Below are positions 18,586 to 25,623 of a stretch of DNA of 64,000 bases, in pieces. Positions within the stretch are counted from its first letter, which is position 1. Every line of letters begins with the position of its first letter. The position numbers and the translations under genes were made by a program. Origin of the DNA: JASLEW01 sp035544875 (GTDB lineage Bacteria > Acidobacteriota > Thermoanaerobaculia > Multivoradales > UBA5704). Below the pieces are notes generated by a model that made no database searches, was not told the origin of the DNA, and worked only from the letters and a program-made list of their open reading frames with translations. The stretch covers positions 62,001-126,000 of the forward strand of contig DASZZP010000038.1 of NCBI GenBank assembly GCA_035544875.1, in the 5' to 3' direction.

Positions 18586-19308
18586 ATGGGATTGGAGCTG
18601 GCGCGGCAGCGGCACCGGGCGTTGCTCGAGACCGCGGCACGCCAGATCTGCGCGAAGGGGTACGAGGCGGCCTCGGTGCAGGACATCGCCGATGCCTGCG
18701 GGCTCACTAAGGCGGGCCTCTACTACCACATCCGCAGCAAGGAGGAGCTGCTGCTGGAGATCATGAACTACGGGATGGACATCTTCGAGGAACAGGTCCT
18801 GCTGCCGGTGCTCGCGATCGGCGATCCCGTCGCGCGCCTCAAGGCGTGCATGGAGAAGAACATCCTGCTGGTGACCGACGGGCGGAGCAAGGAGGTCACC
18901 ATCATCCTGCATGAGCACGACACGCTCACCGGCGCCGCCCGCCAGCTGATCAACGCCCGCAAAAAGCGTTACGTCAGTTTCCTCGAGTCTTCCTTCGCGG
19001 AGGCGATGCGGGAGGGGCGCATCCGCAGGGTCGAGCCGCGGGTGGCCGCCTTCTCGTTCCTCGGCATGGTGCTCTGGATCTACAAGTGGTTTCGCCCTGA
19101 CGGCAAGATCCAGGCCGTCCAGCTCGCCCGCGCGATGCAGGACCTCTTTTTCGGCGGCCTCGAAACCGTGCGGGCGCCCGCCCAGGCACCGGCCCCCCGG
19201 GCGGCGAACCGGCCCTCCCGCAAGGCGATGGCGAAGCCGATGGCCCGGCGGAAGGCGCCGCAGCGGAAAGGCGCCTCGCGACGAGACGGTGTGAGAAATG
19301 CGCCCTAG
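18586..19308 (+). CDS. TetR-family transcriptional regulator
   Basis: About 240 residues. The N-terminal HTH (A-S-V-Q-D-I-A-D-A-C-G-L-T-K-A-G-L-Y-Y-H) is canonical for TetR. The ligand-binding helical domain follows (about 55-195) and resembles the fatty-acid/acyl-CoA-responsive group, ending in a basic, low-complexity tail (about 205-240). The start is uncertain: ATG 18586 has AAGGG 8 bases upstream; TTG 18568, with AAAGGA 6 bases upstream, and TTG 18553 are alternatives. It sits behind two operators it probably binds and overlaps the next gene by 11 bases. The last tail residues are encoded by a dispersed repeat (19270-19309), so the C-terminus may have been rewritten by an insertion. Confidence 0.88.
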   Translation: MGLELARQRHRALLETAARQICAKGYEAASVQDIADACGLTKAGLYYHIRSKEELLLEIMNYGMDIFEEQVLLPVLAIGDPVARLKACMEKNILLVTDGRSKEVTIILHEHDTLTGAARQLINARKKRYVSFLESSFAEAMREGRIRRVEPRVAAFSFLGMVLWIYKWFRPDGKIQAVQLARAMQDLFFGGLETVRAPAQAPAPRAANRPSRKAMAKPMARRKAPQRKGASRRDGVRNAP

Positions 19309-19309
19309 C
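19270..19309 (+). repeat. Partial copy of the hairpin-element end found at 63162-63200
   Basis: About 31 bases here (GGCGCCTCGCGACGAG at 19270-19285, then CGGTGTGAGAAATG at 19287-19300) match the reverse complement of 63169-63199 with a single mismatch, and both copies are then followed by a few bases and CTAG. It encodes the tetR C-terminus and contains the ATG of the HMG-CoA synthase gene. Only one end of the element is present. It reads as a relic of an insertion element or MITE. Confidence 0.75.
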
Positions 19310-20347
19310 CACGAGGTGGGGATCGCCGGCTACGGCGCCTACGTGCCGCGCCTGCGAGTGCGCACCGCCGACATCGCCGCCGTCTGGCAGGCCCGCGGCG
19401 CCGCCGCCCCGGCGGTGGCCGAGAAGTCGGTGCCCGGTCTCGACGAGGACGTGGTGACGATGGCCATCGAGGCGGCGCGCACGGCGCTCGACCGCTCCGG
19501 CATGGAGACCGGCGCGATCGGCGCCGTGTGGGTGGGGACGGAGTCGAAGCCCTACGCCGTCAAGCCGTCGGCGACCATCGTGGCCGAGGCGCTCGGCATC
19601 ACCCCGCACGTCGTCGCCGCGGACCTCGAGTTCGCCTGCAAAGCGGGCAGCGAGGCGATGCAGGCGGCGGTGGCGTTCGTCGGCTCGCGCATGGTGGAAG
19701 GTGCGCTGGCGATCGGCATGGACGCCGCGCAATCGAAGCCCGGCGATGCGCTGGAGTCGACCGCCGGCTGCGGCGGCGCCGCCTATCTCTTCGCCGATGC
19801 CGCGGACGCCCTGGCGGTGGTCGAGGCCTCGGTCTCCCACGTCACCGACACCCCCGACTTCTTCCGCCGCGAGGCCGCCCACTACCCCGAGCATGGCGGC
19901 CGCTTCACCGGCGAGCCCTCCTACTTTCGGCACACGCTGGCGGCCTCGCGCACGCTGCTCGCCGAGGTCGGGCGGGAAGCTGCCGAGTTCGCCCACGCCG
20001 TCTTCCATCAGCCGGTGCCGAAGTTCGTGGAGCGGGTGGCCGCCGAGCTCGGCTTCACCCGGCAGCAGATCCGCACCGGTCTGGTGGGGCTGCGCATGGG
20101 CAACGCCTATGCCGGCTCCTCGCTGCTCGGCCTGGCCGCCGTGCTCGACGTGGCGGCGCCCGGCGATCGCATCTTCTTCTGCTCCTACGGGTCAGGGGCG
20201 GGGAGTGACGCCTTCTGCTTCCGGGTCACCGAGCGGATCGCGGCGCGCCGCCGTGGTCCGACCGTGGTCGAGTACCTCGATCGGCGCCGGCTGGTGGACG
20301 GCTACGGCCACTACCTCCGGCTGCGGGGAAAGATCCGTGGAGCATAG
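19298..20347 (+). CDS. Hydroxymethylglutaryl-CoA synthase, archaeal-type
   Basis: 349-residue thiolase-fold enzyme that condenses acetoacetyl-CoA with acetyl-CoA to HMG-CoA. It begins V-G-I-A-G-Y-G-A-Y-V-P-R, the typical start of this family, after five extra residues encoded by a dispersed repeat. The nucleophile is C114 in L-E-F-A-C-K-A-G-S-E; a conserved F-H-Q-P segment supplies the catalytic histidine, and G-S-G-A-G-S-D-A-F follows near the C-terminus. It overlaps tetR by 11 bases and is 4 bases from the thiolase gene. In archaea the same three proteins form a channelled thiolase-HMGS-DUF35 complex feeding the mevalonate pathway; no later mevalonate gene is in the window. Confidence 0.88.
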   Translation: MRPSHEVGIAGYGAYVPRLRVRTADIAAVWQARGAAAPAVAEKSVPGLDEDVVTMAIEAARTALDRSGMETGAIGAVWVGTESKPYAVKPSATIVAEALGITPHVVAADLEFACKAGSEAMQAAVAFVGSRMVEGALAIGMDAAQSKPGDALESTAGCGGAAYLFADAADALAVVEASVSHVTDTPDFFRREAAHYPEHGGRFTGEPSYFRHTLAASRTLLAEVGREAAEFAHAVFHQPVPKFVERVAAELGFTRQQIRTGLVGLRMGNAYAGSSLLGLAAVLDVAAPGDRIFFCSYGSGAGSDAFCFRVTERIAARRRGPTVVEYLDRRRLVDGYGHYLRLRGKIRGA

Positions 20348-20351
20348 GGGC

Positions 20352-21500
20352 ATGAGAGAGGTCTTCATCATCGGCGCCGGGCAGACCCGGGTTGGCGAGC
20401 GCTGGGATCTCGGGTTGCGAGATCTCGGCGCCGCCGCCATCCGCGCCGCCCTGGACGACGCCGGGCTCGAGACGGTGGACGCGCTGGTCGCCGGCAACAT
20501 GCTGGGCGGAGCGCTCAACGGCCAGGAGAGCCTGGGCGCGCTGCTCGCCGACGCCGCCGGGATTCTCCCCGCCGAGGCCTGGAAGGTCGAGGCGGCCTGC
20601 GCCTCGGGCGCCGCCGCGGTGCGGGCCGCGGCCCTGTCGGTGGCGGCGGGCGTCCACGACGTGGCGGTTGCGGTGGGCGTCGAGAAGATGACCGACGCCG
20701 TCTCCGACCGGGTCAGCGCCGGGCTCGCCACCGCCGCGGACGGCGACTACGAGGCCAGCCACGGCCTCTCCTTCGTCGCCCTCTCCGCCCTGCTCATGCG
20801 GCGCTACATGCACGAGACCGGCGCTGCCCGCGAGGACTTCGCGCCGTTCGCGGTCAGTGCCCACCGCAATGCGGCGGCCAACGAGAACGCCATGTTCCGC
20901 GATCCAATCTCCGCCGAGGACTACGCCCAGTCGCCGCTGGTCGCCTCACCGATCGGGGTGTTCGACGCGGCGCCGGTTTGCGACGGCGCCGCCGCCGTGG
21001 TGATCTGCGCCCGCGAGCGGCTGCAGACTCACCACCGGGCGGTGCGAATCGCCGCGGCGGCGGCGGCGACCGACACCATTGGCCTCGCGCACCGCGCCGA
21101 TCTGCTCACCCTCGGCGCCGCGCGGCGATCAGCGGAGAAGGCGTTCGCGGCGAGCGGCTTCGCCCCGCAGGACTGCGATCTGTTCGAGGCGCACGACGCC
21201 TTCACCATCATCACCGCCCTGTCGCTCGAGGCCTGCGGCTTCGCCCCCCGCGGCGAGGCGCTCGAGCGGGCCGCGCGCGGCTGCTTCGGGCGCGGCGGGT
21301 GCATCCCGCTCTCGACCTGCGGCGGCCTCAAGGCGCGGGGGCATCCGGTGGGGGCGAGCGGCGCCTATCAGATCGTCGAGGCCACGGCGCAGCTGCGCCG
21401 CGAGGCGGGGCCGAACCAGGTGCCGGGCGCCCGGGTGGCGCTCACCCAATCGATCGGCGGCCACGGCTCGATTGCCGTGACCCACCTCCTCGAGGCTTGA
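20352..21500 (+). CDS. Acetoacetyl-CoA thiolase of the archaeal/DUF35-linked type
   Basis: 382-residue thiolase that makes acetoacetyl-CoA for the preceding HMG-CoA synthase. The acylated cysteine is C83 in E-A-A-C-A-S-G-A-A-A. The second half has V-C-D-G-A-A-A-V, the H-D-A-F-T segment and G-G-L-K-A-R-G-H-P-V-G-A-S-G, which carries a catalytic histidine. The ATG at 20352 follows GGAG; the longer open frame upstream is a shadow of the synthase gene. It lies between HMGS and DUF35 in the order known from archaea, with 4- and 6-base gaps, so the three are co-transcribed and probably make one complex. Confidence 0.88.
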   Translation: MREVFIIGAGQTRVGERWDLGLRDLGAAAIRAALDDAGLETVDALVAGNMLGGALNGQESLGALLADAAGILPAEAWKVEAACASGAAAVRAAALSVAAGVHDVAVAVGVEKMTDAVSDRVSAGLATAADGDYEASHGLSFVALSALLMRRYMHETGAAREDFAPFAVSAHRNAAANENAMFRDPISAEDYAQSPLVASPIGVFDAAPVCDGAAAVVICARERLQTHHRAVRIAAAAAATDTIGLAHRADLLTLGAARRSAEKAFAASGFAPQDCDLFEAHDAFTIITALSLEACGFAPRGEALERAARGCFGRGGCIPLSTCGGLKARGHPVGASGAYQIVEATAQLRREAGPNQVPGARVALTQSIGGHGSIAVTHLLEA

Positions 21501-21506
21501 CGCCTC

Positions 21507-21971
21507 ATGGATCTACCCCGCTATCGTCGCTTGAATTCCGCCTACTATCGGCTGGAAGGGAGCCGCTGCCAGGCCTGCGGCGCCTTGTGCTTCCCGGCCC
21601 GGGAGCTCTGCGGCGCCTGCCGCGGCCGCGACCTCGTCCCCTACCGCTTCTCAGGACGGGGGACCATATTCTCCTACGCCGAGGTTGCGCAGCCGCCGCG
21701 CGGGTTCGCCGGTCCTTACCTGGTCGCCCTGGTGGACCTCGAAGAGGGGGTCCGCCTCACCGCCCAGCTCACCGACGTGGATCTCGACGAGGTGCGGATC
21801 GGCATGCCGGTCGAGATGGTCACCCGCAGGCTGCAGGAAAGGGGGACGCCGGGGCACGGCTACCTCGTCTACGGCTACAAGTTTCGTCCGGCGGCTGCGC
21901 CGAGGAGCTCTACCAACGCTCCTTCCGCCGCCTCGCCGACCGGCGGCGCACCGAGCCGCCACGCAGGCTGA
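21507..21971 (+). CDS. DUF35 OB-fold/zinc-ribbon acyl-CoA-binding protein
   Basis: 154 residues. The N-terminal rubredoxin-like zinc ribbon has C21-x2-C24 and C35-x2-C38. The OB-fold follows (about 45-135: G-R-G-T-I-F-S-Y, then V-A-L-V-D-L-E-E-G-V and I-G-M-P-V-E-M). In archaeal complexes the DUF35 protein bridges thiolase and HMG-CoA synthase and holds the CoA pantetheine arm so that the intermediate passes between active sites. The C-terminal about 20 residues are low-complexity and may be non-essential. It is the last gene of the TetR operon. Confidence 0.85.
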   Translation: MDLPRYRRLNSAYYRLEGSRCQACGALCFPARELCGACRGRDLVPYRFSGRGTIFSYAEVAQPPRGFAGPYLVALVDLEEGVRLTAQLTDVDLDEVRIGMPVEMVTRRLQERGTPGHGYLVYGYKFRPAAAPRSSTNAPSAASPTGGAPSRHAG

Positions 21972-22019
21972 CACCGGGCGCCAACCGGGACGATCGGGGC
22001 CAAGGTGGGCTAGGCTAGG

Positions 22020-22196
22020 CTAGGTCGGGGCCGGCTCGAAGAGCCGCAGCAGCCCGATCCGGGCCATGCGCCGAAAGTCAGAGTCCAGCGTCCAGAGCGT
22101 GCCGGCATGCTCGGCGGTGATGGCTCCGATCAGCAGGTCGCCGAATCCAAAGTGCTCGCCTGCCGATTTCATATGCTCTGAGACGTCAATATTCGA
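22020..22196 (-). pseudogene. C-terminal remnant of a PIN-domain (VapC-like) gene
   Basis: The minus-strand frame ending at 22020 encodes F-G-F-G-D-L-L-I-G-A-I-T-A-E-H, then L-W-T-L-D-S-D-F-R-R-M. This is the last third of a PIN nuclease, including the third and fourth acidic positions. Upstream in the same frame the sequence is unrelated low-complexity translation, so the N-terminal two thirds and the antitoxin are gone. It is read as the relic of a toxin-antitoxin locus. Confidence 0.65.
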
Positions 22197-22366
22197 TAAA
22201 AAGATGCACCAAGCAGCGACCCGGGGCCGACAAGCGCTCGAGAACCTCCGCCGCGAGACGCGCGCCGAGCGGGCTTCTCCGCCCAGCTCGCGGCAGGGGT
22301 GGAGAGGAGTGGCCGGCGCGAGCCTACTCGGGTATCCTGGCCTCCGGCCAGAAGGCCGTTTCCCCC

Positions 22367-22579
22367 ATGCCGATCGACCTGGAACGGATCGAGCTCGTCG
22401 ATGACAACATGGCGCACCACTTGCGCGCCCTCTCGGGTGCACAGCGCCTCGCCATTGCCAGCGGGATGTTCGCTTCCGCTCGGCGCATGCTGAGGAGCCA
22501 TCTCGTCGCGGAACACCCGGACTGGGACGAGGGACGCCTGGAACGAGAGGTGGCACGGAGGCTCTCTGGAACAGGATGA
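22367..22579 (+). CDS. Small helical protein paired with a nucleotidyltransferase
   Basis: 70 residues: a short N-terminal segment I-D-L-E-R-I-E-L-V-D-D, then A-Q-R-L-A-I-A-S-G-M-F-A-S-A-R-R-M and H-P-D-W-D-E-G-R-L-E-R-E-V-A-R-R. Small proteins of this type are commonly found directly before a DUF6036-like nucleotidyltransferase, as here, in an arrangement that looks like a toxin-antitoxin or two-subunit module. An AGAAGG ribosome-binding site precedes the ATG. The downstream gene begins 17 bases after the stop. Its function has not been shown. Confidence 0.7.
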   Translation: MPIDLERIELVDDNMAHHLRALSGAQRLAIASGMFASARRMLRSHLVAEHPDWDEGRLEREVARRLSGTG

Positions 22580-22595
22580 GCTTCTCCGCTTCGCA

Positions 22596-23126
22596 GTGGG
22601 CGTCCTCGAAAAGATGGACCTGCCCTATCTCATCACTGGCTCGCTGGCCACGGTCTTCTACGGCGAGCCGCGCTTCACCAACGACATCGACATCGTGGTC
22701 GATCTCCCCGATGCGCAGATCGAAGAGCTTTGCGCCGCCTTCCCCAGTCCGGAGTTCTACCTCAGCGCTGAAGCGGCGCGGCGAGCGGTCGCGCAGAAGA
22801 GCCAGTTCAACGTGATCCATCCCGTCTCGGGCCTGAAGCTGGACTTCATCGTTCCCGCCGATACCGTCTTCAACCGCAGCCGTCTCGCTCGCGCGCGTTC
22901 CATTCACCCGGCGCCCGACTATGTCGCATCCTTCGCCTCGCCCGAGGACGTCATCCTGATGAAGCTGGACTTTCACCAGCGAGGCGGCTCCGACAAACAC
23001 CTGCGCGATATCGCTGGCGTGCTCAGGGTCAGCGGCGAGCAGCTCGACCGCGGCTATCTCGACTCCTGGGCGCGGCGCCTGGAGCTCGAAGAGACCTGGC
23101 AGGCTCTCCTGAGACGGGTGGGGTGA
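22596..23126 (+). CDS. Nucleotidyltransferase-fold protein (DUF6036/AbiEii-like)
   Basis: 176 residues of the minimal nucleotidyltransferase fold: L-I-T-G-S-L-A-T-V-F-Y-G holds the G-S motif, and the metal-binding pair is in R-F-T-N-D-I-D-I-V-V. A third acidic strand lies in L-K-L-D-F-I-V. Related proteins act as toxins or as MNT-like transferases that modify a partner or tRNA ends. The only conventional start is the GTG at 22596; in-frame sequence further upstream (E-Q-D-E-L-L-R-F) looks like coding sequence, so an unusual CTG start at 22566 is possible. It is coupled to the 70-residue protein before it. Confidence 0.75.
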   Translation: MGVLEKMDLPYLITGSLATVFYGEPRFTNDIDIVVDLPDAQIEELCAAFPSPEFYLSAEAARRAVAQKSQFNVIHPVSGLKLDFIVPADTVFNRSRLARARSIHPAPDYVASFASPEDVILMKLDFHQRGGSDKHLRDIAGVLRVSGEQLDRGYLDSWARRLELEETWQALLRRVG

Positions 23127-23271
23127 ATCCGCCAGGGAGCGGCCGCCGGTTCTACAGTGATACTCCATCGCCGCGCAGGGGGGCGATCACTCCCTGTAGC
23201 ACCCTCGCGATCGTGACTCGGCTTCGACGCCCGGCCGGTCCGTCCGGCTTAGAATCGCCAGATGACCAGCG

Positions 23272-23406
23272 GCGGGCGCGGTAGACGCTCCCCATGCCGC
23301 CCGCTCCGAGCAGCGACACGATCTCGTAGGGACCGAGGCGGGCCCCTGGTGCGAGCCGTGTCTCGTCCGCGGCGGTGTCGTCGTCCCCGCCGGAGCTCTT
23401 ATGCAT
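23272..23406 (-). pseudogene. N-terminal remnant of a Ser/Thr protein kinase gene
   Basis: The frame starts at 23406 and encodes an acidic leader, then L-G-P-Y-E-I-V-S-L-L-G-A-G-G-M-G-S-V-Y-R, the glycine-rich ATP loop of a PknB-type kinase. Homology stops after about 45 residues, and what follows to the stop at 23152 is unrelated. The catalytic lysine and the rest of the kinase are missing, so this is a truncated gene relic. Confidence 0.75.
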
Positions 23407-23611
23407 TTGCGTGCCGCCGCGGCCTTCCGTGAAAGCGGTTCGAGACTATGAACATGCCGGCCAGGAAGTCAACGGCGGCGGCGCGGTGCCGGCGCGGCCC
23501 CACGGCGTGGCGATGAAGTAAGGGCCGCAGGCGATCGGGCCGCTGGCGCCGCTGCCGCGGCGCGCGGCCGGTGTCCGCACCGGTCCGGCCGCAACAGGCG
23601 TATACTTGGGG

Positions 23612-23760
23612 TTGCCTCTCCGTCGCGGGGCTCGGGAAAGACCGTGGCGGAGGTCTGGCGCGCAGGCTCTGGGCGTCTGGGTGGTTCCACTGGCGGAGGC
23701 CGCGTGCGGTGCTCCGCATGTTGGGGTGTCCCTTGACCCCGCGCCCAAGCGCCGAGAGAA
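23612..23760 (+). ncRNA. Candidate 6S RNA (rod-shaped ncRNA with central bubble)
   Basis: A -10 box TATACT (23601-23606) precedes a region that folds as one long rod. Pairs are CTCTC/GAGAG (23616-23620 with 23754-23758), CGCGGGG/CCCCGCG (23624-23630 with 23737-23743), GGG/CCC, then an internal bubble of 10 and 12 unpaired bases. Beyond it come GCGGAG/CTCCGC (23647-23652 with 23712-23717), GCGCGC/GCGTGC and an apical hairpin GTGG-TT-CCAC. A closing stem, central open bubble and long terminal arm are the hallmark of 6S RNA, which binds the sigma-70 holoenzyme as an open-promoter mimic. It could instead be a structured tatA leader. No covariance check was possible. Confidence 0.42.
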
Positions 23761-23778
23761 TGCTGATCGGAGGTTCCG

Positions 23779-24012
23779 ATGTTCGAAGGACTGTTCCAGC
23801 CGATGCACCTGCTCTTGATCCTGGCCATCGCCCTGATCTTCTTCGGGCCAAAGCGGTTGCCCGAGCTGGGCAAGGGCCTCGGCACCTCGATCCGCGACTT
23901 TAAGGACGCGCTCAGCGGCAAGGACGACAAGCCGGCGCCGCCGTCGCAGATCGAAGCGACCAAGCCTCCGCCGCCGCCAGCGCCGACCGATAGCGGGCGC
24001 CCCGACGCCTGA
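23779..24012 (+). CDS. tatA: Twin-arginine translocase subunit TatA/TatE
   Basis: 77 residues. A short periplasmic N-terminus is followed by one membrane helix (L-L-L-I-L-A-I-A-L-I-F-F-G-P), the hinge F-G-P-K-R-L-P-E-L-G-K-G-L-G and an amphipathic helix (S-I-R-D-F-K-D-A-L), then a Pro-rich disordered tail. This is the standard TatA layout. TatA oligomers form the translocation pathway for folded, Arg-Arg-signal proteins together with TatBC, which are not in this window. A GGAGG ribosome-binding site lies 6 bases before the ATG. The candidate 6S RNA directly precedes it on the same strand. Confidence 0.92.
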   Translation: MFEGLFQPMHLLLILAIALIFFGPKRLPELGKGLGTSIRDFKDALSGKDDKPAPPSQIEATKPPPPPAPTDSGRPDA

Positions 24013-24029
24013 TTCCCTCCGCCCGCTGC

Positions 24030-24174
24030 CTACCACTTAGCCTTCACCTCCAGCTCGACTGCCACGCGCGGCGGCGGCAGGACCCGCTGAGCAGCAGCGC
24101 TTTGCCCCTCTCCGGGATCGCGATCGGCAGCGGCTTGACTCCCTCCACCAGCCCCGCTGCCCTGCTCTGCATAA
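24030..24174 (-). pseudogene. Frameshifted C-terminal remnant of a secreted-type protein
   Basis: On the minus strand the frame from 24174 reads V-K-P-L-P-I-A-I-P-E-R-G-K-A-L-L-L-S-G. After a one-base shift in a G run it continues V-L-P-P-P-R-V-A-V-E-L-E-V-K-A-K and stops at 24030. The two halves join smoothly into a beta-rich C-terminus like those of secreted VIT-type proteins. Everything upstream is missing. The family is not certain. Confidence 0.45.
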
Positions 24175-24321
24175 ACTACGTATGATGGTAGTCTGCTATA
24201 ATCTGTGCGCCAGAATCGCCTGTAGAACTGACAAGTTCCGGCAATGCGTGATCTCTAGAGACAGCAACGCTGAGTTTCCAAGACACCGTAGTCCTGACCC
24301 GGGCCTCCGGACTCCAGCGCG

Positions 24322-24894
24322 GTGGACTGGCCGCTCCCTCCCCGCTGGCGGGAGCTCATCGCGAGCTGCCTCGCCGCCGCGCCGCAGGCCCGCCCGGCGA
24401 GCGCAGCCGCGGTGGCGCGCGCGCTGGCGGCCGGCCTCCCCGCGCCCTCCGCTTCCCGGAGCCAGCCGCCGCAGCCCGAGGAGGCCGGCAAGTGGATTCG
24501 CGGCATCACCGTCAAGGCTCTTGAAACCTTGGTGAGATATGCGTGGCCTGGCAACGTCCGCGAGCTCGAGCACGAGGTCCGGCTGCTGGTGCAGCGTTGC
24601 CCGGAAGGCAGCGCTATCGATTCGTCGATGCTCTCCGAGGTCATCCACCGCGCCGGCGACGCTCTGCCCGAGGCCCACGAAGACGACTCCGAGTCGCTCG
24701 AGCTGCAACAGGCAACCGATCGTCTCGAGCGCCGGCTCATCGGCTGGGCCCTGGAACGCAGCGGCGGCAATCGCTCAAACGCCGCCAAGCTGCTGGGCAT
24801 CTCCCGCAACGGTCTGGCGGAGAAGATGGAGCGCCTGGGGATCGCGCTGCGGACCGCGCCGGCCACCACCGGCAAACCTGCTAAGATCGATTGA
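24322..24894 (+). pseudogene. Chimeric remnant: kinase C-lobe end joined to sigma-54 activator C-terminus
   Basis: The 190-codon frame opens after a stop at 24295 and begins with residues about 1-36 that match the last helix of a Ser/Thr kinase (P-P-R-W-R-E-L-I-A-S-C-L, then R-P-A-S-A-A-A-V). After a linker comes the end of an AAA+ sigma-54 activator (V-R-Y-A-W-P-G-N-V-R-E-L-E-H-E-V) and a Fis-type HTH (about 138-180: G-G-N-R-S-N-A-A-K-L-L-G-I-S-R-N-G-L). The kinase core and the whole Walker A/GAFTGA ATPase core are absent, so it cannot activate sigma-54 promoters. It could survive as a small DNA-binding protein but is more simply a deletion derivative. Confidence 0.65.
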
Positions 24895-24895
24895 G

Positions 24896-25456
24896 ATGAT
24901 CAAATCCCAGCCTTCGCTGAAGCTCACCTATCAGGACTTTCTCGAGCTGCAGGCGGACGGCAAAGGCCGCGAGCTGATCGATGGAGATCTCCACGTGACC
25001 CCCGCCGCGACCACCCGGCATCAGGCCGTGCTGCTCAACCTGCTCCGCGTGCTGGGCAACTTCGTGCATCAAGGACGCGTCGGCGTGCTGCTGCCGCCGC
25101 TGACCGACGTCCTGCTGTCGCCGGTCGACGTAGTGCACCCCGATGCGCTGTTCGTCGGCGGCGACCGGCTCGAGCTGATCAAGGAGAACCATGTCGCCGG
25201 CGCTCCTGACCTGGCGATCGAGATCCTCTCTCCCGCCTCGCGCCGCATCGATGCGCGGATCAAGCTCCGCCTCTACGAGCGGCACGGCGTGCAGGAGTAT
25301 TGGATCGTCGATCCGGAGCTCGAAACGATCGAGGTCTACTGCCTTGCGCAAGGAGCCTACCAGCGCATCGCCGAGCTCGCGCTCGAGCGCCGGGAGGTCT
25401 TGACCAGCCCCCTCTTTCCCGGCCTCAGCATCCCGCTGCTCGACGTCTTCGACTAG
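24896..25456 (+). CDS. Uma2-family (DUF820) PD-(D/E)XK-type nuclease-like protein
   Basis: 186 residues. The core has G-R-E-L-I-D-G-D-L early, then V-H-P-D-A-L-F-V, then P-D-L-A-I-E-I-L-S-P-A-S with the acidic and E-x-hydrophobic active-site pattern, and Y-E-R-H-G-V-Q-E-Y-W-I-V-D-P, the family signature. Uma2 proteins are widespread in cyanobacteria and acidobacteria as stand-alone copies with a restriction-endonuclease fold; their targets are unknown. The ATG at 24896 starts one base after the stop of the preceding remnant, so it may have been co-transcribed with that gene. Confidence 0.82.
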   Translation: MIKSQPSLKLTYQDFLELQADGKGRELIDGDLHVTPAATTRHQAVLLNLLRVLGNFVHQGRVGVLLPPLTDVLLSPVDVVHPDALFVGGDRLELIKENHVAGAPDLAIEILSPASRRIDARIKLRLYERHGVQEYWIVDPELETIEVYCLAQGAYQRIAELALERREVLTSPLFPGLSIPLLDVFD

Positions 25457-25623
25457 ACGATCAGCGAGCTCCAGCCCCCTGCCGGGAGAGCAGGGACCAC
25501 GCAAGTGCCATAGTTGATTCTCCGGCGGCCCGAGTCGGGGTCTCCCGGCTGCAGGGAGGCGTGGTATCGTTCCTCTCCACTCGGCTTTCTCCTGAGCTCA
25601 ACACCTTCTCGAAGGGGGTCTCT

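Noticed and set aside
22020..23168. A 382-codon minus frame as an intact gene
   Set aside because: Only the last about 55 residues resemble a protein family (PIN); the rest lies opposite the nucleotidyltransferase pair and is shadow sequence.
23405..23460. A tRNA gene suggested by GGTTCGAGAC near 23438
   Set aside because: No acceptor stem, anticodon arm or D arm could be formed around it.
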